From Umbilicaria muhlenbergii (taxonomy: Eukaryota > Ascomycota > Lecanoromycetes > Umbilicariales > Umbilicariaceae): 64,000 bases of DNA. Position numbers and translations under genes: made by a program. Position 1 is the first letter of the stretch. The number at the start of each line of letters is the position of its first letter. Shown here in pieces: positions 22,165-34,270 of the stretch. The stretch is taken from contig KK106987.1 of assembly GCA_000611775.1 (NCBI GenBank), forward strand, positions 1,302,001 to 1,366,000, given 5' to 3'. The notes under the pieces are model-generated. The model worked only from the letters and a program-made list of their open reading frames with translations. It was not told where the DNA came from and made no database searches.

Positions 22165-22971
22165 TGATGAGCTAGTGGCAATAGCGCATCGAGATAAGTA
22201 GCTATGATCTTGATGGAGCGGGAGCAATACTTGCGTGAAAGAGGTTACTCATAGATGAGAGCTATAAGACTATCTGATAGAGCTCACGGGTTTTCTAGTA
22301 GCTTACAATCTCAGAGCTGGTCACAATGAACTATAGCCGCTGGTTCAAGGTCAGCCCGTCCCTGTCCAAGAAAACTTGCCTACCGTCTGATTAGCTGGCT
22401 CGGGTGAGCATTAGCAGTATCATTGTGACCTTTGTAAACGGTGACGAGACAGCTGTCTTAAAGAACGTATTGTGACAACAAAATGTTCCTTTCCCCAATA
22501 GCAGCCTACAGCTATCTTGGTTCTCTCAGCGGTACAAGTGGCGTAGCCCAGACAGAAGCATGATGGGTGCATAGTGATGGCCATGATATATTTCTACTTA
22601 CGCAAACAGCTAGAGAAGTGTAAAGCCACGTGCGAACAAATTTGAGCTCTACGTAGCTGAAAGATTTAGACATCATCATGCTTAGCAAAAAGGAAAATGG
22701 TCTTGCTAGCCCTCAATTAGCTAGTTGTTTCGCGGGGTCATTGAAATTGTGTGAACTAGAGTGAAATGAAACACAATTAAGCAAAGTAGTGTTGAGAAAG
22801 ATAGAATGAGAATGATCTACAACATCATCTCTCTGTTCGTGTCTTGTGGTACATATCACTACTTCATCCGCCTCAGACATTACTTTTGTCTCGTGCAAGC
22901 CTTTCTACTCACTTATCCGACGGGCCCCGATTATACTAGACTGCCTAAGAAGAGTCTACCACCAACTCAGG
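22165..22971. other. Intergenic and 5' region of the coiled-coil gene
   Basis: No gene, RNA or repeat recognised. The frame of the next gene is open back to ATG 22846, but the downstream ATG at 22972 is preferred. Confidence 0.5.
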
Positions 22972-24222
22972 ATGGACATCGACATGGAAGTTGAAGATGC
23001 AGCCGAGCCCACACCATCCATTCCCACGGATCCTAAAGTGTTGTGGTCAAACCCCAATGCTAGGACCAGTGCGAAGTCAACACGACGCGGAAGAAGAAAC
23101 ATGCAGAAGCTGCGGAGGAACGGAGGAGCACCTCAGCCATCACAAGACTCACCCTACCACAATGTCAACGGTTCAACTGATACCACATCCTCTTTTGCCA
23201 CCATTCCTGATATCATCCTAACCTCCGCGACTCCTGGCCAGTCCTCAGCTCTACCTCCACTTACCGCTTCCAATACCGCTACAGGTCATCTTAAACCCCC
23301 TCCATTCATCCCCCATCCAAGTCGCTCACGCCGTCGTCGGGCTAAAGCCAATGTCTCCGCTAAGGCGATGCGCCCCCTCACTGACCCAGAAATCTATGAG
23401 CGCTCTGAAAGGCTCGATCGCCTGCACCAGCGACTCGGACACCAAGAAAGCTACGTTGAGAGGCTAGAGCAGTGGGTCATTTCCCGTGTAGCCGAGGAAC
23501 CAAGCTTGGGACCCGATTTCAGATCGGAACAGCTAGCAAACGCCCGCGCTGAAGCGCAATCATATCGCGCGGCCATCGAAAATATGGTTTCTGCTCGCCA
23601 CTTCCGGCCGATGACGGAGAAGGAGAAAGTGCAGAATGAGAGATTGGTGGAACTGCACCACAAGTGCTATATATGGGACAAGTATGAGAAAGAGGTCGAA
23701 GAATGGATGCGTAAACACACCAAAGATCTCGAAGAAGCGTGGTCCATCTGGGAAGGACAAAAGGACCGAGCATGCAGAACAAAGAAGGAATTCTGGGACG
23801 AGATTTTTGAGATCAAGAGGGAATGGGGGTTCGATTCTCAAAACAGCGAAATGCCAGTTGATCCAGCAAACGGAATCTTCAGTACGAAGATGCTTAGAGA
23901 GAGCAGGTGGAGTAGGGAGGAGAAGTATGCATGTGCGCAGCATTATGTAGCAGCATGGGAAATTGAGTTGGGGATTTGGGAGGAAAGGAAATCAACGAGC
24001 GGAGGTTCAGACTGGGACCAGGAGCTTGTGGAGCGTTCGATCTGCAAGGCGTGGGACTACTTGGGACACTTCGCGAGTAAGGTAGATGAGTTTTCAGATC
24101 CGAATCGGAAGGAAAAACAGGAGGTCGTTGACGGAGAGGACAAGATTGAGGAACAGCGGGAGCACCCCACAGAAATGGATGAGCGAATGAGCAAGTTGGT
24201 GGAAGGGGTGAAAGGCCTGTAA
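22972..24222 (+). CDS. Hypothetical coiled-coil protein, 416 residues
   Basis: Single exon with chosen start MDIDMEVEDAAEPTP. The 42 codons upstream (from ATG 22846) have a less protein-like composition, but that start is possible. Layout: an acidic start, a basic stretch (STRRGRRNMQKLRRN), a Ser/Thr/Pro-rich low-complexity linker, a second basic cluster (SRSRRRRAKANV, a possible nuclear signal), then a long charged helical region. The helical region is rich in Glu, Arg and Trp (residues ~130-390; RLDRLHQRLG, EKEVEEWMRKHTKDLEE), and the tail is acidic. No catalytic motif or membrane segment. I recognise no family. Convergent with the exchanger gene downstream. Confidence 0.65.
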   Translation: MDIDMEVEDAAEPTPSIPTDPKVLWSNPNARTSAKSTRRGRRNMQKLRRNGGAPQPSQDSPYHNVNGSTDTTSSFATIPDIILTSATPGQSSALPPLTASNTATGHLKPPPFIPHPSRSRRRRAKANVSAKAMRPLTDPEIYERSERLDRLHQRLGHQESYVERLEQWVISRVAEEPSLGPDFRSEQLANARAEAQSYRAAIENMVSARHFRPMTEKEKVQNERLVELHHKCYIWDKYEKEVEEWMRKHTKDLEEAWSIWEGQKDRACRTKKEFWDEIFEIKREWGFDSQNSEMPVDPANGIFSTKMLRESRWSREEKYACAQHYVAAWEIELGIWEERKSTSGGSDWDQELVERSICKAWDYLGHFASKVDEFSDPNRKEKQEVVDGEDKIEEQREHPTEMDERMSKLVEGVKGL

Positions 24223-24896
24223 GATGATTGAAAGAGGATCCTAAAACCATTGAACGAGCGTTGCGTGCGGGCGTACTTGGTTTGCTGTCAGGAAATGGAC
24301 GGTACACTATTGAATGAGTCGGGAAAGCATTGGCAATTTTGTTGGATGCAAGGAGCAGAAGTTGATGTGTTTGTCACTCACTGTGATACGCAGACACATT
24401 CTCAGTAGTCTGATAGCTCCTCCCCGTCATCGAATATTGAAGGATCTTGGTGTTTTGTGTTACCCTACATGCTGCTGCAGCTTTCTGTCAATCATTGGAT
24501 TTGGCTCATGCCATTCCCCGAGTTCCATCAGTAGCTAGCAGCCAGCTCCAAGCTTGCTCTTTCCTTTGGCTATTTAATCCCTCCACCAGCTTCCACGAGC
24601 GCTTTGCCTCACACAACACCGCACTTAGGGTTACCTCGGAGAATATTCCTGCCTGTTTCTTGTGCTCATTCAGCTTCGGTCGCTTTCTCGCACAAGCGTT
24701 CAATGTGCCAACAGGACCGAAAAGCCTCTCCCATATCATCGTGAGTAGAAGATTGTGGGGCTGTGGGGCTGTGTCTCTGGTGTTGAGAACTTCAGTCCCC
24801 TTTGCCGGACGATCAAGATAATCCCGCCGTTGTGCTCCCTTCGACCCTAAGCACATGGGAGAATTCAACTTTTCAGACAGTCAAAGGGGGACGGAA
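24223..24896. other. Intergenic between convergent genes
   Basis: Short frames on both strands overlap one another and have no recognisable content. No repeat or RNA gene seen. Confidence 0.5.
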
Positions 24897-26064
24897 TCAA
24901 AGATCTTCAATGCCACCGAAAAAGACAAACATTGACACCAAATACGCGATGTAGATTATAATTAGAGCAACCCCCATCCACCACCTGGCTCCGCAGAGTA
25001 CAATTACAGCAAAAGCGGCCGTCGAAGCCCATGTCACCACGAGCCCAAACACCTGGTTGTTGCCAACCTCCAAGTTCTCACCGGTACCTAGGAGGATGAC
25101 GCCCAGACACAGCGTCAGGAGGAAGATGTTACTGCCTGCTGTGTTCGCCACCATGATTCCCGAATGTCCTCGGAATCCGCTAAGAACGGCAACCAGATTC
25201 TCTGGCAACGTGGTCACAAACGCCAGAGCGGTAGCTCCAAAAACGCTGTCGGGTATGTGCAGCGCATCGGCCAGGTTGCCGGCCGTGGTGGAGGTGACGT
25301 AACCAGCCACGGAGAGGGCGCCTAAGCCAAGCAAGACGTGACCAACTTGCAATAACAGGCTGCGCTGACTTCGTCGAGCGGGCTCCACTAGATCACTATG
25401 CTGGCTGAGAGCTTCGTCGCCCGTAGGGTCCGCGTCATTGTCCGGCAATAGACGGCGTGTCTCACCTTCGGAGCCCGCTTCGATGTCTGAGTCTGAATCC
25501 GAATCCGAGTCCGAGTCTTCCGGAGCAGCCAAGATCCCTTTGTAGATATACCAGCTGACGGAGACAACGTATAGGACGAATGCCGCAACAGCAAGGCCCC
25601 CGAAGATTCTGGACAGTCCATTCGCAAGCGCCACCACCAGAACAACTGTTGTAATGCCCAAAAGAATCGCCGCGTAGATTCTAGAGCTGTTATCGTAGAC
25701 TGAAACTTCGGACTGGAATAAAAGGCCGAGTCCAAAGGCCCCGAGGATGTTGGAGACGCTCGAACCGATCGCGTTGCCAAAGGCGAGTGACGGGCGGTGT
25801 TGGGCCAGAGCAGCGACGATGACTACCAGCTTGAAGAATCGACGCGCAGTTAGGCCTGAGCAGAAGCCAGCGTCATGGAAGAGCCAAAGTGCATACCTCT
25901 TCCCACTCAGCGCCAGCCGTAAGCAGTGCGACAAGTGTTTCGGACACACCCATGCGCTTCGATAGCGCTGCCGTCGCGCTGATGAATTTCGAAGCGCCAT
26001 ATTCCAGGAGGTAAAGAGCAGTGATGAAGCTGGCCCCGTTGAAGCATATCGCATTCCAATGCAT
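24897..26064 (-). CDS. Ca2+:cation antiporter (CaCA / Na+-Ca2+ exchanger superfamily)
   Basis: Exons 26064-25897 and 25829-24897 (intron 25830-25896: GTATGC..CTAAC..CAAG), about 366 residues. Both alpha-repeats are present. Repeat 1 is split by the intron: VALLTAGAEWEE joined to LVVIVAAL, then LAFGNAIGSSVSNILG. Repeat 2 is FGATALAFVTTLPENLVAV with VANTAGSNIFLL. The acidic residues in TAGAEWEE and TTLPEN match the ion-binding positions of the family. About ten membrane helices are split by a cytosolic loop with a run of Ser-Asp dipeptides (DSDSDSDSDSD). ATG 26064 was chosen because a likely 5' UTR intron (GTGAGT..CACAG) ends just upstream. Role: exchange of Ca2+ for H+, Na+ or K+ across an internal or plasma membrane. 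Confidence 0.85.
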
Positions 26065-27488
26065 TGGAAAGGACGCGAAAGCTGTCAGGCAGGCAATTGT
26101 CGTCGTTGAGCTCTGTGGAAGAGGAGTAGGTAGGCGAGCTCGAGGCAAGTTATAGAGTACCTACTCACGAATGACGGAATTGTCACAAGCCCGCCTGCCG
26201 TAGTCCGCCCAAGGCGCAAGGCGCAAAAATTTGTTGACTGTACTCCGACAGCTATTTAAGCTGGGAGAGTCATTTGGAGCCTGATCCATGTCAAGGGCGG
26301 CCCTCCCCTAAATTTTTTCTGGATGATGGAACAAATAATTGCGGCTAATGACCCCTGAGTAACCTTCCCCTGTTAAGAGTACGACCCTTGAGTAGGTACC
26401 CTTTGTCGGTATTATTCCCCAGCAGTACCTCTCAGCGTTGAGATTGTTCTCTGAGTGTGCCCCCTCCCCCCCCTTCAATTTTAAATTTCTTGTAGTTTAG
26501 AGGCCTATTTTCTTCCGTTTTTCTGCTCCTTCGGCGCCTGGTTCTGCGCCTTGTTATTCGCCGGTTCTAAGATAATTAAACCGACACTTTCGTCTACTTT
26601 CTTTAACGTCTCTTTACTAACTATGCTATGAACAAAGTTCGTGATCTCTGTCTCACTATCTATCTCTACCTCTATCATAGCTGACACTGTCATCACTGTC
26701 TTTGCAGTCTCTGTTGCCTTCACCACTCGGCCACTGCTGCGGCTGCAGCCCACATCTTGAAAGATACTACTCAGCAGCAGAAATGTAGTCTGCTATCAAA
26801 GTGGCAAAGCAGGCTTCATGGTGACCATATAGGGCTGATGATATAGAAGTCCGAAGTGATAGCAGATGGGTGACAGGGTCCTCTCGGGAATAACAAGGAG
26901 ACATAGTACTCTTGGACCATAAGAATTTTGAGGGGGTACTTGGGGGTCATTAGCTGAAATAAATGCTTCAGACTTGAGGAATATTGACGTGCAGCAGAAT
27001 TGGATAGAAGACATAATTATCCCTACACATTGTCAGCGATGACAAGGCTAAGGAATAGCGAATAGCAATGACCATGAGAAACCTTCCAGTGCCAGTAATT
27101 CACACTATATCAGCAAACCCGATGTTTTCAGATGTTGTAGTCTTATTACTACCTTAGTGTAGGAACTATTAACAAGACGCTGAGTGACTGACTGATCGTG
27201 CTTTGATTGCTCCGCAGCCGCGAATTAGGTTCTTTTTCGCCGTCATCTATTATCTGTTGGCATGGTGCTTGGATGCAGCGAGTCGGAAGCATTCATCTCG
27301 CCATAGCATCAAAACATGTGTGTTTTCAGGTTGTCAATGTTCAAGCCATGAAGGGTTTCAGATCCTATCGCGATGGAAACATCTTTCTGTGGTCCCTCGT
27401 TGCCAGTCTGCTGAAAGATTTATACCACTATCCCGACATCCCTTCCCATAACCGTATTCCCATTCTTTTAACCTTGATCCTTAGGTTT
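26065..27488. other. Intergenic; one weak minus-strand frame
   Basis: Contains a C tract near 26462 and a minus-strand frame 26753-26505 (82 residues, MGCSRSSGRVVKATETAK..) without recognised domain. Its start overlaps a GGCCGAGTGGT stretch that looks like the A box of a Ser/Leu tRNA, but no B box follows. A + strand frame at 27207-27644 overlaps the antisense SPRY exon and is rejected. Confidence 0.45.
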
Positions 27489-30400
27489 CTACACCACCTC
27501 ACCAGTATCAGATTTGATGCCATCCCATCGAGAACCATTCCAAATAAACTCTTCCTGCCCAAAATTTATCTTAAACTTCACTGCCTCGCCATCAGTTGTG
27601 ACCACCGGGAAGAACCCCTCGTCCAATCCTATGAAGCTGCCTAATGTTGTATTTTAGCTGCTGACTTAACGACGCGTAGCATGATCTGCAGCAGTAGTTA
27701 TCTTACCAAGGTTCCGGCCATTCTTGGTGAAGAAAATTGTACGATAGTACGAATCGAAGCCGCAGCCAACGGTGTCACCCTGACCATAAGTAGGACCATA
27801 GGTTTTTGAGCCATGCCCTCCATCATGAATGTGCCCATCGTCGCTGTGGTAGCCCCAGCAGTCTCGTACCCAGCCCACAAATTCATACCTTTGGACGGAG
27901 ACGGCGGCAAGCCCAATACCAAGCTGACTATTTACACGTCGGCAATTAGTCATTCTGATTGTTTCTGATGGAGAAGCATAATGCACCTCTGTTTTGAGTT
28001 ACCTATCTCAACCACGGTGACTTCAAAATAATGACTCCCACGCGGGAAGCTTATGTTTCCACACATATAAACTATATCTTCACCTCTGCCTGAAGTACGT
28101 TCTATCGTCACGTCAGTTTCTGCCGATGAGGACGTCGGCATAATTATTACCAGTTGTGTAAATACCCGTCTCTGAATCCAGGCATCCTGACCTCTTGCCT
28201 AGAAATCGCAGTGTTGTCGGATTCAGAATCTCTGCGGTTTCAGTTTCAGTCGTGAAGATTTTAGTCTTTGGCGACACGTTCAGCTCTTCTATCTGAAACT
28301 CATGATCCGTGAAATGAATGGTGTTTTTGTCCTCGATACAACGGAAGCAGAAATCAAAGTCCACACATGTCAAGCAATGGTACCGATCGCCTCGAGACTG
28401 TTTACCTAGATATCAGTAAAATATATATAGAGGGAAGCCTCAGTCTTACATCATAACATCCATCGCAGTATTTTCCCTCCCAATACCGAGTTCTACCTCC
28501 CTCATTGATTTTGTATAAAAGACCATAGATGGGTTCTCGCGTCTTCAGAACAGCTGCCTCGAACTCTTTACCAAAGCCGTGAGCAAGGTCCAGTGCGGTC
28601 CTTCCCTGCAGATCCCGCAGAGCCCTGTCAGCGTTTGCTTCAAGCAGGCTCCTGATAACCATAGCTGAACTACGGCTGCTTGCTGCAGCCCAATGCAAAG
28701 GAGACCATCCGTTGTTGTCAACGATGTTGACGTTCAGTCCATGCTGGATGAATAATTGAGGATCTCAACGTTCGCAGCACAAGCTGCGTAATGAAGCGCA
28801 TTACATCCCCGTTTATCTTGCAAGTTCGGATTGAAGCCTAAAGTCAGTAGTTGCCCCACAATGTTGGATCTCCCTAGAGCCACAGCAGACAGAAGCGCAT
28901 CGTGACCCACAAGATTAGTCCCATCGTGTGTTGCTTCTTCCTGGTAAATAATCTGAACGATTGCAGGATCACTATGCATGCACGCGGCCATCAAGGGTGA
29001 GCCTGTCTGCCAATCGACTATGTGGACATCTGCACCTCTGCTGATGAGAAACGTTATCAGTGCAGCGTGACTCCATTCTGCTGCCACGTGTAAAGCTGAA
29101 CCAGATATGTCTGAGTTCTCCAAAGCGTTGATGTCAGCGCCATGTGCGAGAAGTAGCTCGACGATAGCGATGCTTCCTTTCCGGCAAGCAACCGTCAAAG
29201 GACTGCCATACTTGTGGTGGGCCTGGTGAGGATTGGCGCCATTATCAAGAAGCCACCTGACCATAATTTCATTGGCTCGCCAGATCGCTCGGAACAAATA
29301 TGATTGATGGTCAACCGATGCACTGTGTGACATGAGCAGATCTACCATGCCGACCGTTTGTGCATACTGTATAGCTGCCGAACCATCTCCTTCTGGTGTG
29401 TCTTCGTCCTCGAGGTTGGGATTTGCTCCATGTTCGAGGAGCGCCCTGACGACTTTTTCTTGATGCCTAGCTACTACTCTCACTAAAGGGTAAGTAAAAT
29501 CCCCGCCTTTCTCGTTAGCTGACATACCCGCTTCTAGCAGTAGTATGACCACGCTTTCTTTGCCACTCTGGCATGCAGCTTGAAGGCAGTTATCGAATAT
29601 CCCGCCTCGAATCTTGAAGTCGGCCCCATGGTGGAGTAAATGTTTTACAGTAGTCTCATTGCCACAGTAGCATGCAAGCTGAAGTGGGTTGTAGTAATCG
29701 CCACAGCCAACGACATTCGGGGAGGCCCCGTGGTCCAGAAGAAAACGGACCATCTCAGACTTCTGACGTAGACAAGCTACGTAAAGCGCACATTTATTGA
29801 TACCCCCCTCGTGATTCACGTTGTTGCCAGCGTCTATCAATTTCTTCGCAGTTATCGTGCTGTCAAAAGTGGAGCATGCAGCGGCGAGCGCACTGCCCCA
29901 ATAGCCGCCGTAGATATTAGCTTTAGCACCATGGTTGAGTAACTGTTCGACCATTCCTTCGCGACCCCAAGCGCAAGCGGCTTGCAGCGCTGTATGATAA
30001 GATCCGCCTTCTATGTTTGGGTCTGCGTTTGCTTCGAGTAGAAGTGTAAGTGACTCCGGCGAGTTGTAAGCAGCCGCAATGTAGACCATACTTTCGTCCG
30101 CTGCTTCTTGTTCTCTAAAGTCGACTTCCACATTCTTATCCACGTTCTCATCCCCATCTTCATCCTCACCCGCATACTCATCCGCATTCTCATCTTTTCT
30201 ATCCTGCTCCTTTGTTTCGATACCTTCCTCATCTCGTACTTCTTCCTGCTCAGCAACCTTGTTTGACCCTACTCTAGGCTCCATATAGGACTTGAGAACG
30301 CCTTTTGTGGCTGTGATGGTCCTCTCCTGTTCACAGAACAATGCATGACTCTGCAGTGATTCCGCTGCGGGCTCCTCATCCTCTAGAACTTTACTTTCCA

Positions 30401-33400
30401 ACAAATTTTCTTCAGCCTTCCTGTAGCGAACGCAATTGATATTTACCCTTTCATGGCGGAGGAGGATCTTCACTACGCTTGCTCTGTCGTTATCGATAGC
30501 GGCAGCCAAAGGACATCCCCAAGAATAATGACCAGCTAATGTTGGATCTGCACCATTTGCTAGGAGGACAATAACAGTTTGGCTATCCCCCAGAGCTGAT
30601 GCAGCAACAAGCGGCGTGCCAAAATCTTCATTGGCATTATAGTTCACGTCAGCCCCTTTTCGAATATAGTGCTTTACAATTTCGGGGAGTTGAAGCAGGG
30701 CAGCATAATAGATTGGAGAGTCTAATCCCGCCCGCGTAATGTCGACGTTGAGGCGATTCGATTCATCACTAGGGGGGCACAGTTGAAGCCATTTTAGGAT
30801 TGCCTCTTCTGAATCCAAGAGTCTAGTTATCATCCTGTTTATGCGTGTCAGCTGGACGGTCTCTTGCCCATGGTGAACGGCTTCTCGGTAAAACTCATCC
30901 CAGTATTCGGCACATAGTCGAGCGGATGGGTAATCTCTAAGGGTGTCTTCATTGAGTGTGGTGGTGTTATCGCAGATCGTATGAAGATAGCCCAAACATG
31001 TCTCAGCCATGTATAGGTTGGCACTTGCCTTTGTCAAAGTGACTTCTGGTTGGGAGCCGATCTTGATGGGGCCAGAGCTTAGAAAGTCCAAAACGGTAGC
31101 GTGGGAAGTAGTAAGCGTGGTGACCTCCGCGTCATCTCCTAAGTATTCAGGACCCGCCTTGTCGATATCTGTCCGCACAAGACTTCCGCACATGATAAGA
31201 ATATGACTTTGGGGAATCATTCTTTCCGCAACTTTGAACACTGGATACTCTACCTCCAGGTCAACAGCCAGTATATCAACTGCTTCCTCAAGGCGTAATT
31301 TGCGTTGGGGAAACGCTAGCCACTGTAGGAGCTTAAGTGCGTCTTCCGCATCTTCATCAGGTATCCTTGCTAGGTCTCTTGTGTATTGTTCGTGTAGATC
31401 TTTTGGAAGCTGATCAAGAACCTTGTGAAGGCTTGTGACTTTTCTGCATTTGCGTATGGCTTGTAGTTGACAGTCTACCCAGCGAAACCTAGACGAAACC
31501 CTAGTGTAAGCAATGTAGAGAACACAGGAGAAGAAATACCTATAGCAGCCACTTACATCCCCTCCGATTTCTCCAAAAGACTGTGCAAGATATGCAGGCG
31601 GGTCTCCTCGGGCCATTTATTCAGATCTTCATCGTTTTTGAGTCGTTCCCTGATGTGCGCTGAGATGTCGACATCGACATGTCCTCGCTGTATAGCAACG
31701 TCATAGAAATTGGCTAGGGACTGGAAGTGCTGGTTGACCTCATTCTTGATCTGCGTTCGACTCGTCACAAGTATGTGAACATCAAGAGAAGCAATGTCTA
31801 GAAGTGTTCGAAGTAGAGGACAAAGCTCCACTTGAGTGTCCCTGCTTGACTCATCCAGCGCATCAAAGACCACGTAGTAGGTGTAACTCTCATCCATCAT
31901 AAGATTCTGGAGTGTGGTAATGAGTTCGGAGGCTTTGGGGATTTCGTGGCCCCTTTTCTTAGATACCCAGGATTGCATGACGACTGTCGGTATCTTGTCA
32001 GTGAAGGATCGGACGAACTGTGATATCAATGCTCGGATGCAGTCATCAAGATTCGTTTTCGCCTTGTCGTCTGCACTAAAGTACCAGTAGCCCAGAACAG
32101 CTTTGCAATTTTTTGTCTGGTGGTCCCGGAGGTCTTCAATGATTGTCGAAGAGAGGATCGACTTCCCGCAGCCTGCAATTCCATGGAGCCACAGTAGTGA
32201 CCGTGGTGTATGCTTGAACTTGGCAAAATCCTGGCTTTCAAGGAACCACTGACCAGTCTTAGCTGTCGCATTCCTCGCTTTGCAGGCGATATTGTGATTC
32301 TCGTCAGGGTTTGCGTGTTTAAGCCAAGACAAGATTTTATCCCTAGTTCCTTCTATTTCTTTCCGTTCTTCACTGCGTTTGCGTTGAGTTTCGGCCTCCA
32401 AGCGTCGTTGTTCAGCTGTGAGCAATTAGCTGCTGACCCTACAGTAGTATGTGGATCCATGACGTGAAAACGGAAGGGAACCGGACATAAGTCATTAATA
32501 AAGGAGATTTCCCTCCCAGCGGGACTTAGTGACGGCCAAAGGGCAAACATGTAGACAAACAAACGACAGTCATCAGCTGTAAATTCCCTCAATCACTTAG
32601 CATCCGAGTCGAATTTTGAGGATCGGCCAGTGCTGAGATGATAGAAGCATGAATCTTTACAATGTTCATTTCAGAAAGCCAGATACACTGCTTCTGCTGT
32701 TGTAATACTGAGAGCAGCCTCAGCTAAAGATTGTCATTTCTTTTGCCCATGCGCCTGCCGATCGGTCTCTTTCTATCTATAACTAATGTCCGATACTCTT
32801 ACCCATAGGAAGGCCATAGGGATCTATCCTTGGAGATTTCGCGCTCAAGCAGTAGGAGTTTTTGAGCAATGGTGGTGGAGTCATAAACACATGTGTAGCA
32901 ACCATTAAAGAAAGTCTTACCGCTAAGAATTGAATTTTCGGTCCGCTTTGTCGTCTCGTGGGTTTCTCTGGTCGTTGAATCTATAACTAGGACCAGCTGA
33001 CTAGAGGGTTTAGATCAGCAAGCATTTAGTAGAGACACTATGCTTCACACCTACGTCATGTCAATGCCCATTGCCTCTTCAATTTTTGCCCTAGCATTTC
33101 TCATATGGTCGAGTAGTCTCTTGACCTCCTCATCTTTGAAGGGCCACATGAGCCGGTGTACTAATGCCTTGACTCCTTGCCTCTTCTCGCCCTCCTCGAG
33201 CTTAGTCTTCATTCTCTCGAGGTCCGCCTTGCAGTATTTCAACGTCGAGGAATCGCCGTTGACAAAGTCTTCGAGGACTTTCAGTCGTTTGCTACCTCCG
33301 TTGTGCTCAGCCTCCTCGTCGAGCATGTTCTTCAGGCGTCGGAGCGATCCTTGAGGGATAGTTATCTCATCCATAACATGTTCCGCTTGCCGATTAGCAT

Positions 33401-33497
33401 GGTGAACGCCCTGTGTGTAGCGGAAGCATAGTCCTCCCATATACGATGCCATCTGATAGATAGCGATGACGCTGGCAGTGATAGACAGGGGTTCCAT
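27489..33497 (-). CDS. Large STAND/NLR protein: fungal N-domain - NACHT - ankyrin - ZZ - SPRY
   Basis: Exons by eye (5'->3'): 33497-~33053 (MEPLSITASVIAI..WPFKDEEVKRLL, the helical N-terminal domain of fungal STAND proteins); a helical exon around 32720-32590 (EMNIVKIHASIISAL); NACHT from ~32415 to 31557; 31488 to 28450; 28397-28151; 28119-27987; 27927-27707; 27640-27489. The NACHT has P-loop GIAGCGKSILSS, VVFDALDE and ILVTSR, and joins GMF-RWVDCQ across an intron. More than fifteen ankyrin repeats follow (GADVNY.., GTPLVAAS, NALHYAA), with an acidic Glu/Asp-rich insert near 30100-30260. Then come a ZZ zinc finger (CDGC..CLTC..CFRC..H..H) and a SPRY domain (HYFEVTVVE, VGWVRD, IFFTKNGRNLG, FPVV.., NFGQEEF). 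Oddities: a one-base frame break near 28754 in the last ankyrin repeats (EILN to FIQHGLNVNIVDNNGW), a 31-nt intron (28120-28150) and a weak GTGCAT donor. Splicing between 33053 and 32415 is unresolved. Predicted role: intracellular recognition and signalling. Confidence 0.85.
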
Positions 33498-34270
33498 TGC
33501 GCTTGTCTATAGCTAAATCGGAAGTACGACGGGTTCTCTCAAGGAGATCGTAGCTGTGGAGGGTGCAGAAGTCGAAGAAGCAGATATGCAGTACGGGCTT
33601 GAGGCTGTGCTGTTTAGGCAGCAATTAGGCAGCAAAGATATCATGTGACCATGCATAGCCACACAGTCTCCGCACTTATGTCCTTTGTAATCGCACAGAT
33701 GTTGAGTTGCCAACCCTATAAACAAAATAAGCCATGCTGAGGAGACGATTTAGCGTGAACAGTTACATGAGGTGTCGTACATATACGGTTACAAAATAAT
33801 GAGCCTTAGCGCATCTTGATCCTGACGGCGGGCGGCACCCCGGTCGTTTTCCAACACCATACCTTATTCAACCCATATCCACGTCTCTCCAATCAGATAT
33901 CCTACCACTTCTCCCCCTACTAGTCTCCTAGGGTGAGCGGAGCATGAATATCTCGACAGGCCATATTGTTACGGCAAAACTTCTAGAAAAGTCGGAAAAT
34001 GTGTAAGAACACGGTAGACCCAGATCGGATCTGTTCCGGCTGCAGAGTCACCTTGAATCGCAAAGTCTAAGGGGCCCATTCCAAGCTCATCAATCGTACA
34101 GCGGAGTAATTTAATATAATACAGGGTCGTAGGCCAACTTGAAGATAATGACGCAGTGCTAGAGGATGCACGGGGGAGATATGGCAACGGTGGATTGCAA
34201 AGATGAGGATGAAGGATAGGTTACAAGCACCACCCGAACGGGTCACAAATCTGCGTCATCAACAACTCTA
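33498..34270. other. Upstream region of the ankyrin NLR and right edge of the gene island
   Basis: No supported gene. A minus-strand frame at 34187-33969 has no recognised content. CpG is normal up to about 34340, where composition changes to the TGA/TCA-rich pattern of the right repeat block. Confidence 0.5.

Noticed and set aside
21577-22227. 216-residue minus-strand frame over the prenyltransferase
   Set aside because: Antisense shadow of a GC-rich exon with conserved motifs on the other strand.
26505-26753. tRNA gene (A-box-like GGCCGAGTGGT on the minus strand)
   Set aside because: No B box or cloverleaf partner within the expected distance; at most a tRNA-derived remnant.
27207-27644. 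145-residue + strand frame
   Set aside because: Antisense to the last SPRY exon of the large NLR, which has the conserved sequence.
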